64,000 nucleotides of DNA, from assembly GCF_000376785.1 (NCBI RefSeq), contig NZ_AQXX01000115.1, positions 1 through 64,000 on the forward strand, read 5' to 3'. Of the stretch, positions 43,293 to 53,119 are shown piece by piece. Positions within the stretch are counted from its first letter, which is position 1. The number at the start of each line of letters is the position of its first letter. The DNA comes from Hahella ganghwensis DSM 17046. GTDB lineage: Bacteria; Pseudomonadota; Gammaproteobacteria; Pseudomonadales; Oleiphilaceae. Both the position numbers and the translations under genes were made by a program. The notes beneath the pieces are model-generated. The model was not told the origin of the DNA. It saw only the letters and a program-made list of their open reading frames with translations, and did not search any database.

Positions 43293-46200
43293 TCACTCGG
43301 TCGCAGCCAGCGTATGTTCAGGCCCGTCCAGCCATTCAACTTTGTTCATCTTGCGGACGATGACGAATTCGTCCCGGTTGCAACCCACAGTGCCGTAGTA
43401 ATTAAAGCCGTATGATTGCTGCACATAACCACCAATCATGTGAGTTGGTTTCATCACTGCGCGGGTAACAGAGTTGTGGATACCGCCGCGGGTCTGGGTG
43501 GTTTCGGCTCCCGGTGTGTTGATAATCCGTTCCTGGGCGTGATACATCATGGCCATGCCCTGGGGAACCCGTTGTGAGACCACTGCCCGGCAGGCGATGG
43601 CACCATTGACGTTAAATACCTCAATCCAGTCGTTATCCACGATGCCAGCTTCTTTGGCATCCCGTTCACTCATCCACACAATCGGACCGCCGCGGGACAG
43701 GGTCAGCATCAGCAGGTTGTCGGAGTAGGTACTGTGTATGCCCCATTTCTGGTGTGGGGTGATCCAGTTCAACAGGATTTCCCGGTTACCGTTTCCTTTC
43801 TTGTTCAGGACCGGATCGGTGGTCTTCAGGTTAATGGGTGGCTTGTATAGACACATGGTTTCGCCGAAGTCACGCATCCACTCATGATCCTGATAGAACT
43901 GCTGGCGACCGGTCACTGTACGCCAGGGAATTTGCTCGTGAACGTTGGTATAACCGGCGTTGTAGCTCACATGCTCATCTTCCAACCCGGACCAGGTGGG
44001 GGAAGAGATGATCTTGCGGGGTTGCGCCACAATATCCCGGAAACGGATTTTCTCTTCTTCCTTGGGACGGGCCAGATGGGTATGGTCCAGGCCAGTGATT
44101 TCGCTCAGTGCCCCCCAGGCCTTCACGGCGACCTGACCGTTGGTTTCCGGTGCGAGTGACAGAATCACTTCGGCGGCATCAATGGCAGATTCAATTTTTG
44201 GCCTGCCGCCGCGGGCGCTGTCTTCCTGATGGGTTAGATTAAGTTTGCCCAGGAATTCCACTTCTGCTTTGGTATCCCAGGTAATCCCTTTGCCCCCATT
44301 GCCCAGGTTCTCCAGAAGAGGGCCCAGCGAGGTAAAGCGATGGTAGGTGTTGGGGTAATCCCGTTCCACCACAACCATATTCGGGGCTGTTTTGCCCGGT
44401 ATCAGATCACATTCCCCTTTCCACCAGTGTTTGACTCCGAAAGGTTGGGCAATTTCCGCAGGCGTATCGTGGAGGATTGGCAGGGTGACCAGATCCTTTT
44501 CGACACCAAGGTGGCCTTGCACGGTTTTGGAAAAGGCTTTGGCTATGCCCTTGAAAATATCCCAGTCACTGCGGGCTTCCCACACTGGATCGACGGCTTT
44601 GCTGAGAGGGTGAATGAACGGATGCATGTCGGATGTGTTCAGGTCATCTTTCTCATACCAGGTGGCCGTAGGCAGCACGATGTCGGAGTACAGACAGGTA
44701 GTCGACATGCGGAAGTCCAGAGTGACCAGCAGATCCACTTTGCCCTCAGGGGCCTCATCGCGCCAGGCGACATCTTCCGGTTTCTTGCCGCCCATTTCCC
44801 CCAAATCCTTGCCCAGTAGACCGTGCTTGGTACCGAGTAGGTGGCGCAACATATACTCATGGCCTTTGCCGGATGATCCCAGCAGATTTGAGCGCCAGAT
44901 AAACATGTTACGTGGATAGTTTTGTGGATTATCCGGGTCTTCGCAGGCGAACTTCAGTGAGCCGTCCTTGAGGTGCTCAATGGCAAATTCCTTTGGATCC
45001 TTACCGGCTTTTTCGGCAGCTTTGACCAGTTCCAGGGGGTTCATTCCCAGTTGCGGTGCTGACGGCAGCCAGCCCATACGTTCGGCGCGGGTATTGTAGT
45101 CGATAATGGAGCCAGTCCATTTGGATTGATCTGCCAGCGGCGAGACCACCTCTGTCATCTCCAGTTTTTCATAGCGCCACTGATCTGAGTGGTTATAGAA
45201 GAAAGAGGTTCCGTTCATATGGCGTGGCGGACGCTGCCAGTCAAGAGCAAAGGCCAGTGGCTGCCAGCCGGTTTGCGGGCGCAGTTTTTCCTGCCCGACA
45301 TAGTGAGCCCAACCGCCACCACTCTGACCGATACAGCCGCACATCATCAGCATGTTGATCAGGCCACGGTAGTTCATGTCCATGTGATACCAGTGGTTCA
45401 GTGCAGCCCCCACAATGACCATGGAGCGTCCCTGAGTCTTGTCGGCATTACGTGCGAACTCTCTGGCGACGCGAATCACGGCATCACGGGGAACGCCGGT
45501 AATGGCTTCCTGCCAGGCAGGGGTATAGGGTTGGTTATCGTCAAAATCTTTGGCGCAGTTGGGGTCGTTGTATCCGTTGTCCACGCCATAGTTGGCCAGC
45601 GTCAGGTCAAATACGGTGGCAACCTGTGCTTTGGTTCCATCCGCCAGTGTGATTTGTTTAACCGGTACTTTGCGATAGATAAGGTTGTCGTGGTCAGTAT
45701 GCTGGAAGTAATCCAGTTCATGTTCCTGCCCGCCGAAATAGGGGAAAGCAACGTCTGCCAAAGCATCATGGTGATCTTTCTGGCTCAGACGCAGGGTCAC
45801 ATCTTTACCATCTTTGCCTTCGCGGGGCTGGATGTTCCATTTGCCTTTTTCTCCCCAGCGATAACCGACAGACCCGAGGGGAGAAACCAGTTCGTTGTCT
45901 GTGTCATTGACGGCAATGGTTTTCCATTCAGGGTTGTTGTCCTGACCCAGGTGACCATCAAGATCAGACGCCCGTAAAAAACGGTCCTGTATCAGTTTGC
46001 CATTGTGCTCTTTCAGCATGACCAGCATGGGCATATCGGTCGTGCGACGTACATAGTCGGTAAAGTAGGCGCTAGGCTGGTCCACATGAAATTCTTTCAG
46101 AATGACATGCCCGAATGCCATGGCCAGTGCTGCATCGGTCCCCTGTTTCGGAGCCAGCCAGGTGTCACCGAACTTGGAAGCCTCTGAATAGTCAGAGGTG

Positions 46201-47042
46201 ATGACACAGGTTTTGGTCCCTTTATAGCGGACTTCTGTCAGGAAGTGCGCATCAGGGGTTCGGGTCTGTGGAACGTTTGACCCCCAGACAATGATGTAGT
46301 TGGAGTTATACCAGTCCGCGGATTCCGGAACGTCGGTCTGCTCCCCCCAGATTTGTGGAGACGCGGGGGGAAGGTCACAGTACCAGTCGTAGAAGCTCAG
46401 GCAGTTACCGCCGATCAGTGACAGATAGCGGGCACCTGCTGCATAGGAGACCATGGACATGGCGGGTATCGGAGAAAAACCGGTGATGCGGTCGGGTCCA
46501 TATTTTTTGGCAGTGTAAACGTTCGCTGCGGCGATGATGTCATTCACTTCGTCCCAGTCACCACGCACAAAGCCACCCATACCACGGCGTTGCTTGTAGG
46601 ATTTTGCCTTGGCGGGGTCTTCCACAATGCTGGCCCAGGCGTCAACCGGGTCGCTGTGCTGCATCCTGGCCTCACGCCAGAGTTTGATCAGATGCTTACG
46701 CACTTTGGGATATTTCAGTCGGTTGGCGCTATAGATATACCAGGAGTAGCTGGCACCGCGAGGACAGCCACGGGGTTCGTGGTTAGGAAGGTCCGGCCGG
46801 GTGCGTGGGTAGTCTGTTTGCTGTGTTTCCCAGGTGACCAGGCCGTCTTTAACGTAGATTTTCCAGCTGCAGGAACCGGTACAGTTGACGCCGTGGGTGG
46901 AGCGGACAATCTTATCGTGTTGCCAACGGCGTCTGTATCCCTCCTCCCAGCTGCGATCATCTGTGGTGGTAATGCCATGCCCCTCTGAAAAGGGTTCGCC
47001 TTTGCGTTTAAAAAACTGCAGGCGATCCAGAAAATGACTCAT
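43293..47042 (-). CDS. narG: Respiratory nitrate reductase alpha subunit
   Basis: NarG is the cytoplasmic molybdenum bis-MGD subunit that reduces nitrate to nitrite. The 1249-residue product begins MSHFLDRLQFFKRKGEPF; there is no twin-arginine signal peptide. The FS0 cluster ligands are His50, Cys54, Cys58 and Cys93, one residue offset from E. coli, and the molybdenum-site region NSNYIIVWGSNVPQTRTPDAH is intact. It is the first gene of narGHJI-ppiC, preceded by NarL- and FNR-type sites. It is among the longest and best conserved genes of the window. Confidence 0.98.
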   Translation of the reverse strand: MSHFLDRLQFFKRKGEPFSEGHGITTTDDRSWEEGYRRRWQHDKIVRSTHGVNCTGSCSWKIYVKDGLVTWETQQTDYPRTRPDLPNHEPRGCPRGASYSWYIYSANRLKYPKVRKHLIKLWREARMQHSDPVDAWASIVEDPAKAKSYKQRRGMGGFVRGDWDEVNDIIAAANVYTAKKYGPDRITGFSPIPAMSMVSYAAGARYLSLIGGNCLSFYDWYCDLPPASPQIWGEQTDVPESADWYNSNYIIVWGSNVPQTRTPDAHFLTEVRYKGTKTCVITSDYSEASKFGDTWLAPKQGTDAALAMAFGHVILKEFHVDQPSAYFTDYVRRTTDMPMLVMLKEHNGKLIQDRFLRASDLDGHLGQDNNPEWKTIAVNDTDNELVSPLGSVGYRWGEKGKWNIQPREGKDGKDVTLRLSQKDHHDALADVAFPYFGGQEHELDYFQHTDHDNLIYRKVPVKQITLADGTKAQVATVFDLTLANYGVDNGYNDPNCAKDFDDNQPYTPAWQEAITGVPRDAVIRVAREFARNADKTQGRSMVIVGAALNHWYHMDMNYRGLINMLMMCGCIGQSGGGWAHYVGQEKLRPQTGWQPLAFALDWQRPPRHMNGTSFFYNHSDQWRYEKLEMTEVVSPLADQSKWTGSIIDYNTRAERMGWLPSAPQLGMNPLELVKAAEKAGKDPKEFAIEHLKDGSLKFACEDPDNPQNYPRNMFIWRSNLLGSSGKGHEYMLRHLLGTKHGLLGKDLGEMGGKKPEDVAWRDEAPEGKVDLLVTLDFRMSTTCLYSDIVLPTATWYEKDDLNTSDMHPFIHPLSKAVDPVWEARSDWDIFKGIAKAFSKTVQGHLGVEKDLVTLPILHDTPAEIAQPFGVKHWWKGECDLIPGKTAPNMVVVERDYPNTYHRFTSLGPLLENLGNGGKGITWDTKAEVEFLGKLNLTHQEDSARGGRPKIESAIDAAEVILSLAPETNGQVAVKAWGALSEITGLDHTHLARPKEEEKIRFRDIVAQPRKIISSPTWSGLEDEHVSYNAGYTNVHEQIPWRTVTGRQQFYQDHEWMRDFGETMCLYKPPINLKTTDPVLNKKGNGNREILLNWITPHQKWGIHSTYSDNLLMLTLSRGGPIVWMSERDAKEAGIVDNDWIEVFNVNGAIACRAVVSQRVPQGMAMMYHAQERIINTPGAETTQTRGGIHNSVTRAVMKPTHMIGGYVQQSYGFNYYGTVGCNRDEFVIVRKMNKVEWLDGPEHTLAATE

Positions 47043-47144
47043 GCTCTACTCCTCGTGGTATGAGCGCCACCTGTTTACACTTTCAGGGGCGAACGTGTTG
47101 AACCTATGTCCCTTTCAATTCTAGGAGTGAGGCGTCAGGTAAGT

Positions 47145-47158
47145 TTGATCTGGGTCAA
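47145..47158 (-). promoter_or_regulatory. FNR/ANR box of narG, with -10 element
   Basis: TTGATCTGGGTCAA matches the FNR box with one mismatch in the second half-site. On the minus strand TAGAAT (47123-47118) is centred 31 bp from the box centre, close to class II spacing. This predicts oxygen control of narGHJI. Confidence 0.78.
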
Positions 47159-47196
47159 AGTGTCTTGGCTGGCAATATGGTGGGCTAAGTAGTGTC

Positions 47197-47212
47197 TACC
47201 CCCAAAGAGGTA
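47197..47212 (-). promoter_or_regulatory. NarL 7-2-7 site upstream of narG
   Basis: TACCCCC-AA-AGAGGTA is an inverted NarL heptamer pair with a two-base spacer and one mismatch, 53 bp upstream of the narG FNR box. Two further heptamers on the narX side, AGGGGTA at 47282-47288 and AGAGGTA at 47301-47307, suggest a NarL-controlled divergent region, perhaps including narX. Confidence 0.7.
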
Positions 47213-47461
47213 GCCAAAAAAAACAGAAAATATAGGTGATACAATGACTTATTGATTACGGCAATGAACTTTCCGACACTAAGGGGTAGGGTGAGTCTTT
47301 AGAGGTACTACCTGAAAAAGGACCTTCATTGGGGTTAGTCTGTTCGTTGTTTTATTAGCCGGTGCTAAGCTAGGGGATAAATCGTTCAACGGCATCGGTA
47401 CGAATCCAGGAGGGATTGAGAAAGGATGGATAGGCCACAGATGCCAGGCAGGAGAATTATC

Positions 47462-49348
47462 ATGCTGCAACGCATGCAGAAGTCGATCGTATTCAGAATA
47501 GGTGTGTTGATGGTCGCAATGGTAACCGTCGCCATCGCGGCCATGCTGAGTTCCTACCTGATTGCAGACGAGGCTGACCGTGATGCTGAGTCTGTCAATC
47601 TCTCCGGATCGTTGCGTATGCAGAGTTATCGGGTTCTGTCTACGCTTCTCGCCACAGAAGTTGACCCGGAATACCGTAGCAAGGCCCGGGATCAGATCAT
47701 CAAACTGGAGAATCGGCTGGATAGCGCCATTCTGGTGACGGAAGCTGACAAGCAGGAAGGGACGGAACTGAACACGCGCTATTATGCCGTGAGTCAACGT
47801 TGGCGAGATCAGATCCGGCCTCGGCTGGAACGTTTCCTGGCTGAACAGGAAAGCATCTCTGCAGGTGAACTGCAGAAAATGATTGATGGCTTTGTGGATG
47901 AAGTGGACATGTTGGTCCAGGCTTATCAGGAAAGCGCGGAAGCACGAGTCGCCAATCTCAGAATCGTGCAGCTGGTAGCCTTGTTTTTTACGTTGGGGCT
48001 GGTGGCACTGTCCCTGAGTATTCTTCATGAGCATGTGGAGCTTCCCCTTAGAGTATTGACGAAAAGGGCTGAACAGATCGGTGAAGGAGATTTCAGCGGT
48101 GAGGTGGAGCTTAAGAATCAGGATGAGCTCGGAATTCTGGCGGATACGATCAATCGCATGTCCCAGCAGCTATACCGTATGTATGACACGCTGGAAACCA
48201 AAGTCCGGGAAAAAACCCGGGCGCTGGAGCTGAGTGCCGATTCATTGAATTTTCTCTATCAGATGGCTCGACAGATCAATGAAACCACCCACGATAATAT
48301 TGATTTTCAGGACTGGTTGATTGATTTATCCAAAATCACCGGCGTTAAGCGAATCGAATTGTGCTTGAAAACCCCTGAGGCGATTATTCCTTACGAACAT
48401 GTTCGTGCCGATTATATACAACCTTTGCCTGCCGTCTGCGATCGTGAGGACTGTGAGAAGTGCATGAGCGTGGGGCTGGAGGAGTGCAATACTGAAGACG
48501 GCAACCTTCAAAGTGAAGAAGTCAGATACGGGTTGTTAAAAGAAGGCATTCAATATGGCGTGATCGTCTGTACGCTGGAGCCGGGACAGCATCTGGAACC
48601 CTGGCAACAGCAGGTAATGCAGTCTTTTGCCGATCAGGTCACGGTGGCTTTGAGCCTCAAGAATCAAAGCGAGCAGGAGCGCCGTGAGGCGTTGATGAAT
48701 GAGCGTAATGTTATCGCAAGGGAGCTTCACGACTCATTGGCCCAATCACTGTCCTATCTCAAGATACAGGTCACCCGCCTGACCCGGGTATTGGGAAGGG
48801 AGGATATGGAGCCGGAACTATTGGAGGAAATCACGGAAGAGATCAAGGAAGGAATCACCTCTGCCTATCGCCAACTGAGAGAGCTGCTGACTACTTTTCG
48901 GCTTACCATCTCAGAAAAAGGCTTGCGAGCTGCGGTGGAGCATACAGTCGAGTCCCTGCAGGAACAGCATTCCTCTATGAATATTCAGTTGAAGTATTCT
49001 GTTACGGACGTTCCTTTTACACCCAATGAGGAAATTCACCTGCTACAGCTTGTGCGGGAAGCATTACAGAATGCGGTACGCCACTCCAAAGGCTCCGAGG
49101 TTCAGGTGACTTTGAAAAGTGATCAGCAAAGAAGTGTGTTGGTACAGATTGATGATAACGGTATTAATATTCCCAAGGATCCGGATAAGCTCAATCACTA
49201 TGGCCTTGCCATCATGCGTGAACGCACCCGTAACCTGAGGGGAGAATTAAGTATCAGTCGGCGACCGGAAGGCGGAACCCGGGTGCAGTTTCAGTTCCAG
49301 CCGGATTACTATGCTGAGCGGAACAGGACGATTATGAGCCAGGCATGA
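47462..49348 (+). CDS. narX: Nitrate/nitrite sensor histidine kinase NarX
   Basis: NarX senses periplasmic nitrate and phosphorylates NarL. Numbered from the ATG at 47462, it has a first membrane helix (about 9-33), the nitrate-binding P-box DAESVNLSGSLRMQSYRV (about 41-58), a second helix (VALFFTLGLVALSLSILHE), HAMP linker, a central cysteine-rich module (CDREDCEKC... C) and an HPK7/HisKA_3 transmitter with His423 in ARELHDSLAQS. I prefer 47462 because CAGGAG lies upstream; an ATG at 47426 adds 12 residues. The usual partner narL is not adjacent but lies 7.5 kb downstream. Confidence 0.95.
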   Translation: MLQRMQKSIVFRIGVLMVAMVTVAIAAMLSSYLIADEADRDAESVNLSGSLRMQSYRVLSTLLATEVDPEYRSKARDQIIKLENRLDSAILVTEADKQEGTELNTRYYAVSQRWRDQIRPRLERFLAEQESISAGELQKMIDGFVDEVDMLVQAYQESAEARVANLRIVQLVALFFTLGLVALSLSILHEHVELPLRVLTKRAEQIGEGDFSGEVELKNQDELGILADTINRMSQQLYRMYDTLETKVREKTRALELSADSLNFLYQMARQINETTHDNIDFQDWLIDLSKITGVKRIELCLKTPEAIIPYEHVRADYIQPLPAVCDREDCEKCMSVGLEECNTEDGNLQSEEVRYGLLKEGIQYGVIVCTLEPGQHLEPWQQQVMQSFADQVTVALSLKNQSEQERREALMNERNVIARELHDSLAQSLSYLKIQVTRLTRVLGREDMEPELLEEITEEIKEGITSAYRQLRELLTTFRLTISEKGLRAAVEHTVESLQEQHSSMNIQLKYSVTDVPFTPNEEIHLLQLVREALQNAVRHSKGSEVQVTLKSDQQRSVLVQIDDNGINIPKDPDKLNHYGLAIMRERTRNLRGELSISRRPEGGTRVQFQFQPDYYAERNRTIMSQA

Positions 49349-49463
49349 TCCACCAAAACGGTCAGGCTAACAGGCCAGATACGATTGGGGCTTCAGTGTA
49401 AATTGCTTTATGAGTGTAATATAGTGTCAGGCCCTGACTTGAAATCGATGTTGGATCATCAGT

Positions 49464-49988
49464 ATGGCCTTTCCCAATCTGGCATTAAGCCACTTCGAAC
49501 TTTTCGTCAATAATGTGGACGAGATGGAGCACTTCTATCGGGAAACCCTCGGATTCATTGTGACTGACAGGGGAAAAGGGGAAGGCGCTATGGTGTTTCT
49601 AAGCCGGAGCCCGGAGGAGCATCATCAGTTGGTCCTGAATCCGCAGTCAGGGTTCAAATCTGATAAAAGTCCTCTTGATCATCTGTCATTCAGGGTGGCC
49701 TCACTTTCAGATCTGCGTCAGTTCTACCTGTCTCTGTCAAAATCAGAAGTATCCTGCGACACAGTCTCTCATGGCACTGCTTGGTCGATATACTTCCGCG
49801 ATCCTGAAGGAAACCGCCTGGAGATTTTTACCGATACGCCCTGGTATGTTCACCAGCCCTGTAAGTTTAAGGTAGATTTGTCGTTATCTGATGACGCTTT
49901 ATACGCTTATACCGAAGCTAAGGTTTCTGATATGCCCGGATTTTGTGCTGTGAGTGAATGGTCTAGAGCTCATCAGGCGTCTGTTTAA
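49464..49988 (+). CDS. VOC family (glyoxalase/extradiol dioxygenase-like) protein
   Basis: The 174-residue product is a vicinal-oxygen-chelate protein with two beta-alpha-beta-beta-beta units. Candidate metal ligands are His10 (LSHFELFV), His73 (LDHLSFRV) and Glu120 (NRLEIF), the spacing seen in extradiol dioxygenase-like and fosfomycin-resistance-like members. The substrate cannot be inferred. It lies 115 bp after narX on the same strand and begins the stretch that separates narX from narL. Confidence 0.82.
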   Translation: MAFPNLALSHFELFVNNVDEMEHFYRETLGFIVTDRGKGEGAMVFLSRSPEEHHQLVLNPQSGFKSDKSPLDHLSFRVASLSDLRQFYLSLSKSEVSCDTVSHGTAWSIYFRDPEGNRLEIFTDTPWYVHQPCKFKVDLSLSDDALYAYTEAKVSDMPGFCAVSEWSRAHQASV

Positions 49989-50331
49989 GATAAGACAAAC
50001 GTCCTTCCCCATACATACTCCCGCCTGCATTTGTTCCCTAAAACCGATGGTTCCCGGATCATCCGTTTTTTTGCTGATAGTGGCTTTTCACTGGCATCTA
50101 GTGCACCCATTGTTGTTTTTTCCTCTTTGAAAGTTGTCGTCTTTTATTGTCTTTTTGTCGTCATATCAATCTCCGTCTTGGATAGAGTGAATTTTACACG
50201 AGTGTTGTGTGAACACGGATGGATGATTCAGTGGCGAGCTTGAACTATGGGCAGACCGGTAAAGAGGGAACGATAAGGAGAGCCTGGTGAAGGCAGTACG
50301 TTATGAGACGAATTTCAAAAGGAATAACAAG
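49989..50331. other. Intergenic region upstream of the pore-forming protein gene
   Basis: No gene is convincing: a 70-codon frame (50031-50243) is hydrophobic but lacks a ribosome site. At the end, AAGGAGAGCCTG precedes a GTG at 50287 that is in frame with the toxin-like gene and could be an alternative start. No terminator was seen after the VOC gene. Confidence 0.35.
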
Positions 50332-51552
50332 ATGAAAAGACTCGCGATATTTGTATTTCTGGCTCTGGGAGCTTCACAGGCGTTTGCCTCTGATCTGTTG
50401 GATTATTACTTCGACATCAACTACCGGTCGGATATTGTCTACGGCAAAACCAGTAAGGGCAGTGATTTCGATATGTGTGACAACTATAAGAACAAAAGGC
50501 GGCCAGGGGATAAGATCACCGCGATAACCACCTATAGTGGTGATGAGCGAATCAAGGGGATCAAAATTGAATATCTGTATGCCGACACCGAAACTGTCGG
50601 TTCAACTGGCGGGAGTGGTTATCGGAAGGTTCTGGGGCACACGGAGTATGTTCAGAAGTTTCGGTTCTACAAAAAACGGGATGGAAATATCTCACGCATA
50701 TTGCTTACCGCGAAGGATATGACAGACAGCTCAACACGTGAGCTCTACTTTGGTAAAGGTAACGGCTGGTACAAGTGGTATGAAAATGTTATCGGCTATT
50801 CTCATCGTTCACTGGTGGGGTTTGCTGGCACAGCCGGTGATTCAAAGATCTGGAGTATTTATCCATGTGCTGGGAATCGTCTGACCCTTGAGGAAGTGGG
50901 GGTGGAAATCCATTGGGACCAGATTTCAGAAAGCAGTGATGATCAAAAAGTCTTCTTTGGCGAACGGCTTCTGACCAATAACTCTACTATAGAACAATCT
51001 GATAATACCAAAGTACTGTACAGCTATGGTTCAAGAGAGTCTGATAGCTGGACTGATACTCTTGGCGTGTCGGTCACTGCGGGCGTTAGCCTGACGCAAG
51101 GCTTTAAAGCTGGTGTTCCCTCGACCCTTGAGACCAGTGGCTCCATTACCTATAGCTTTTCCGAGACTTTCAGCGCCTCTACCACTGTTGGCTATACAGA
51201 AGAAGTTAATGAACAGCGAACAATTGATGAGTGGATGGCAGCCTATGTTCCGGCGCACACTGTGATGGTGGCAAGGATGTCATTGGAATATGGGGAGGTT
51301 TCGGTTCCATACACCTCGACAGTCAGAAATCCGCATGATGGTAAACAGTTTAAATTTAAGGGCGTTATTTCGGGTTCAGATTATAGTAATGCCCGGAAGC
51401 GCTGGGATGAGGTTGGCAAAGTCTATGGTGATCGGTATGAAATCTATAGAAGTAATGCCTGGGTTATTGACTACTATGGCCTGGAAAATGCCACTTTGAT
51501 CGACGATCCTGACTGGATGGATTCGATGTCTATAGTTGAAGGTCCTATGTAG
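50332..51552 (+). CDS. Secreted aerolysin-like (ETX/MTX2-type) pore-forming protein
   Basis: The product has a signal peptide (MKRLAIFVFLALGASQAFAS) and about 406 residues. The N-terminal half (to about 200) is beta-rich and may be a receptor- or carbohydrate-binding domain. The C-terminal half carries a strongly Ser/Thr-rich alternating stretch, from SDSWTDTLGVSVTAGVSLTQ through SGSITYSFSETFSASTTVGY, then VPAHTVMVARMSLEYGEVSVPY. This is the aerolysin/epsilon-toxin fold signature with the amphipathic membrane-inserting hairpin. A GTG at 50287 has a very good ribosome site and would add 15 residues. The next gene encodes a secreted PI-PLC-like lectin protein, possibly a cytolytic pair. Function is inferred from fold only. 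Confidence 0.75.
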   Translation: MKRLAIFVFLALGASQAFASDLLDYYFDINYRSDIVYGKTSKGSDFDMCDNYKNKRRPGDKITAITTYSGDERIKGIKIEYLYADTETVGSTGGSGYRKVLGHTEYVQKFRFYKKRDGNISRILLTAKDMTDSSTRELYFGKGNGWYKWYENVIGYSHRSLVGFAGTAGDSKIWSIYPCAGNRLTLEEVGVEIHWDQISESSDDQKVFFGERLLTNNSTIEQSDNTKVLYSYGSRESDSWTDTLGVSVTAGVSLTQGFKAGVPSTLETSGSITYSFSETFSASTTVGYTEEVNEQRTIDEWMAAYVPAHTVMVARMSLEYGEVSVPYTSTVRNPHDGKQFKFKGVISGSDYSNARKRWDEVGKVYGDRYEIYRSNAWVIDYYGLENATLIDDPDWMDSMSIVEGPM

Positions 51553-51752
51553 TCAGGACTGAAGTATGTAAGTAGCCAAATACTGAAAAAAGGGTGAGCA
51601 GTAATGTGCTGTTCATCCTTTTTCAAAAAGAATAGGTGATTGACGTCAAACCGATCCTTGGCAGAAAAAACCATTCTGATTGAGGCTATATTCTTATTCG
51701 AATTTACCTGGATTCAGAACAACAATAAAGGCTTACTCAGGGAATCGCTGAA

Positions 51753-53054
51753 ATGTATATTAAGAACCGTGACTTTTTTATATCCGCTGTATTTGTTCTT
51801 TCATGTTTTTTTTCCTGGCCCGCTACTGCTGAGACGTTGGACGCATGGGCGCAACGGGCACTTCTGATTCAAAATAATATTGATAACAACCTTCCTCTGG
51901 CCAGAACCACCTGGGTCGGAACCCATAACTCCTTTGCCAATGCTGATGACGATAATTTCTCATTTGGTGTCAATCAGGGGATGTCCATGCGCAGGCAGCT
52001 TGATGCTGGCGTTAGGGAGCTGGTTCTTGATCTTCATAAGGCGAATAAACAGATTCGTATGTGTCATAACAATACGGGGTTTGGTGGTTGTGTAAAGAAC
52101 ATTACTGGGTGGCGTCGCTTTACGGCGGGGTTGAAGGATATTCGCGACTGGATTAATGCCGGAAACCAGGATCAAGTGGTGATGATCAAACTGGAGTTGG
52201 CCGGGTCAGCAAAAGACAGCCTGAACAAAGTCTATAAGGCCATTGATGAGAGCGGCATTATATCCATGGTATACCGCCCGGATAGTCAGTCCTACCAAGG
52301 TAATGGAGGTGATGACAATTGTACCTTGCTGAATACCGATCATTTGACGAAATCTCAAATACTGGCAGCCGGCAAGAATGTGTTGATGATCACCTATGGT
52401 TGTACCGGAAATTCAAGTTTCAATGGACATGTGTTTAATGCTGCGCAGTCCATGAAAGACTTTAAATCCGCTGATGATATTGAAAACCTGGGCGATGGAG
52501 AACGTTATACCACAATGAGTCGAGTCAAGGATGGCACCGTCAAAGGTGGTGATGACGCGAAACTGAAACCCAGCACGGTTGGAGGTTTTCTCAATGCCGG
52601 GTTGAATATTTTTGAACTGTACGGCTACGCAGCCGAAGGCAGTGGATGGAAGGTGGATGGCGAGTACCCGGTCTCTCAGAGCGATCTGGTATGGTCCTGG
52701 GATGCGGTCGGATATGAACCCAATGGCGACGGAAGTTGTACAGTGATATCCCACGATTCCGATCGCTTCAGAGATATATCCTGCGGAGAGCGCTTGTATG
52801 CTGTTTGTCTCAGAACAAATCAAAGCCAGATAGATTGGGCGTTAACCTCTCAACCGGTTTATCTCGGTGAAGCTCAGGCACAATGCCAGCAGGATTACGG
52901 TGCTGAGTACCAGTTTTCCACACCCCATAGTCAGCATGAACTGAATGCTGTCCTGGAAACTCGTCACAGTAACAGCCTGGGGCAGGTGGATCTGTGGATC
53001 AATTATCAAAGGATAGGCAACCAGTGGATTGCTGATCATGCCAGCAATCCATAA
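51753..53054 (+). CDS. Secreted PI-PLC X-domain protein with C-type lectin-like domain
   Basis: The 433-residue product has a signal peptide (about 1-27). Residues about 45-310 resemble a phosphatidylinositol-specific phospholipase C X domain: VGTHNSFAN with His58, DAGVRELVLDLH, and MCHNN with His105, the two catalytic histidines of the family. The C-terminal region (about 320-430) has the cysteines and aromatic pattern of a C-type lectin-like domain (CGERLYAVCLR, then a CQQDYGAEYQFSTPHSQHEL segment and VDLWINYQR). It could bind glycans on target cells and cleave lipids. It follows the pore-forming protein gene by 200 bp and ends at a strong terminator. Confidence 0.72.
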   Translation: MYIKNRDFFISAVFVLSCFFSWPATAETLDAWAQRALLIQNNIDNNLPLARTTWVGTHNSFANADDDNFSFGVNQGMSMRRQLDAGVRELVLDLHKANKQIRMCHNNTGFGGCVKNITGWRRFTAGLKDIRDWINAGNQDQVVMIKLELAGSAKDSLNKVYKAIDESGIISMVYRPDSQSYQGNGGDDNCTLLNTDHLTKSQILAAGKNVLMITYGCTGNSSFNGHVFNAAQSMKDFKSADDIENLGDGERYTTMSRVKDGTVKGGDDAKLKPSTVGGFLNAGLNIFELYGYAAEGSGWKVDGEYPVSQSDLVWSWDAVGYEPNGDGSCTVISHDSDRFRDISCGERLYAVCLRTNQSQIDWALTSQPVYLGEAQAQCQQDYGAEYQFSTPHSQHELNAVLETRHSNSLGQVDLWINYQRIGNQWIADHASNP

Positions 53055-53090
53055 GGTGATTTAAGCAACTATTTAAAAAATCTCTTGTTA

Positions 53091-53119
53091 ACGGAGTCTG
53101 GGATCAGGCTCCGTTTTTT
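53091..53119 (+). terminator. Intrinsic terminator after the PI-PLC/lectin gene
   Basis: ACGGAG pairs with CTCCGT around a 12-nt loop and is followed by TTTTTT. It ends the probable two-gene secreted-protein transcript. Confidence 0.75.

Noticed and set aside
45189-45977. 262-codon plus-strand frame
   Set aside because: It lies within narG in antisense; narG is certain from its conserved motifs.
47279-48034. 251-codon minus-strand frame
   Set aside because: It overlaps narX and its promoter region in antisense and resembles no family.
50031-50243. 70-codon hydrophobic frame
   Set aside because: No ribosome site or signature; it sits in the upstream region of the pore-forming protein gene.
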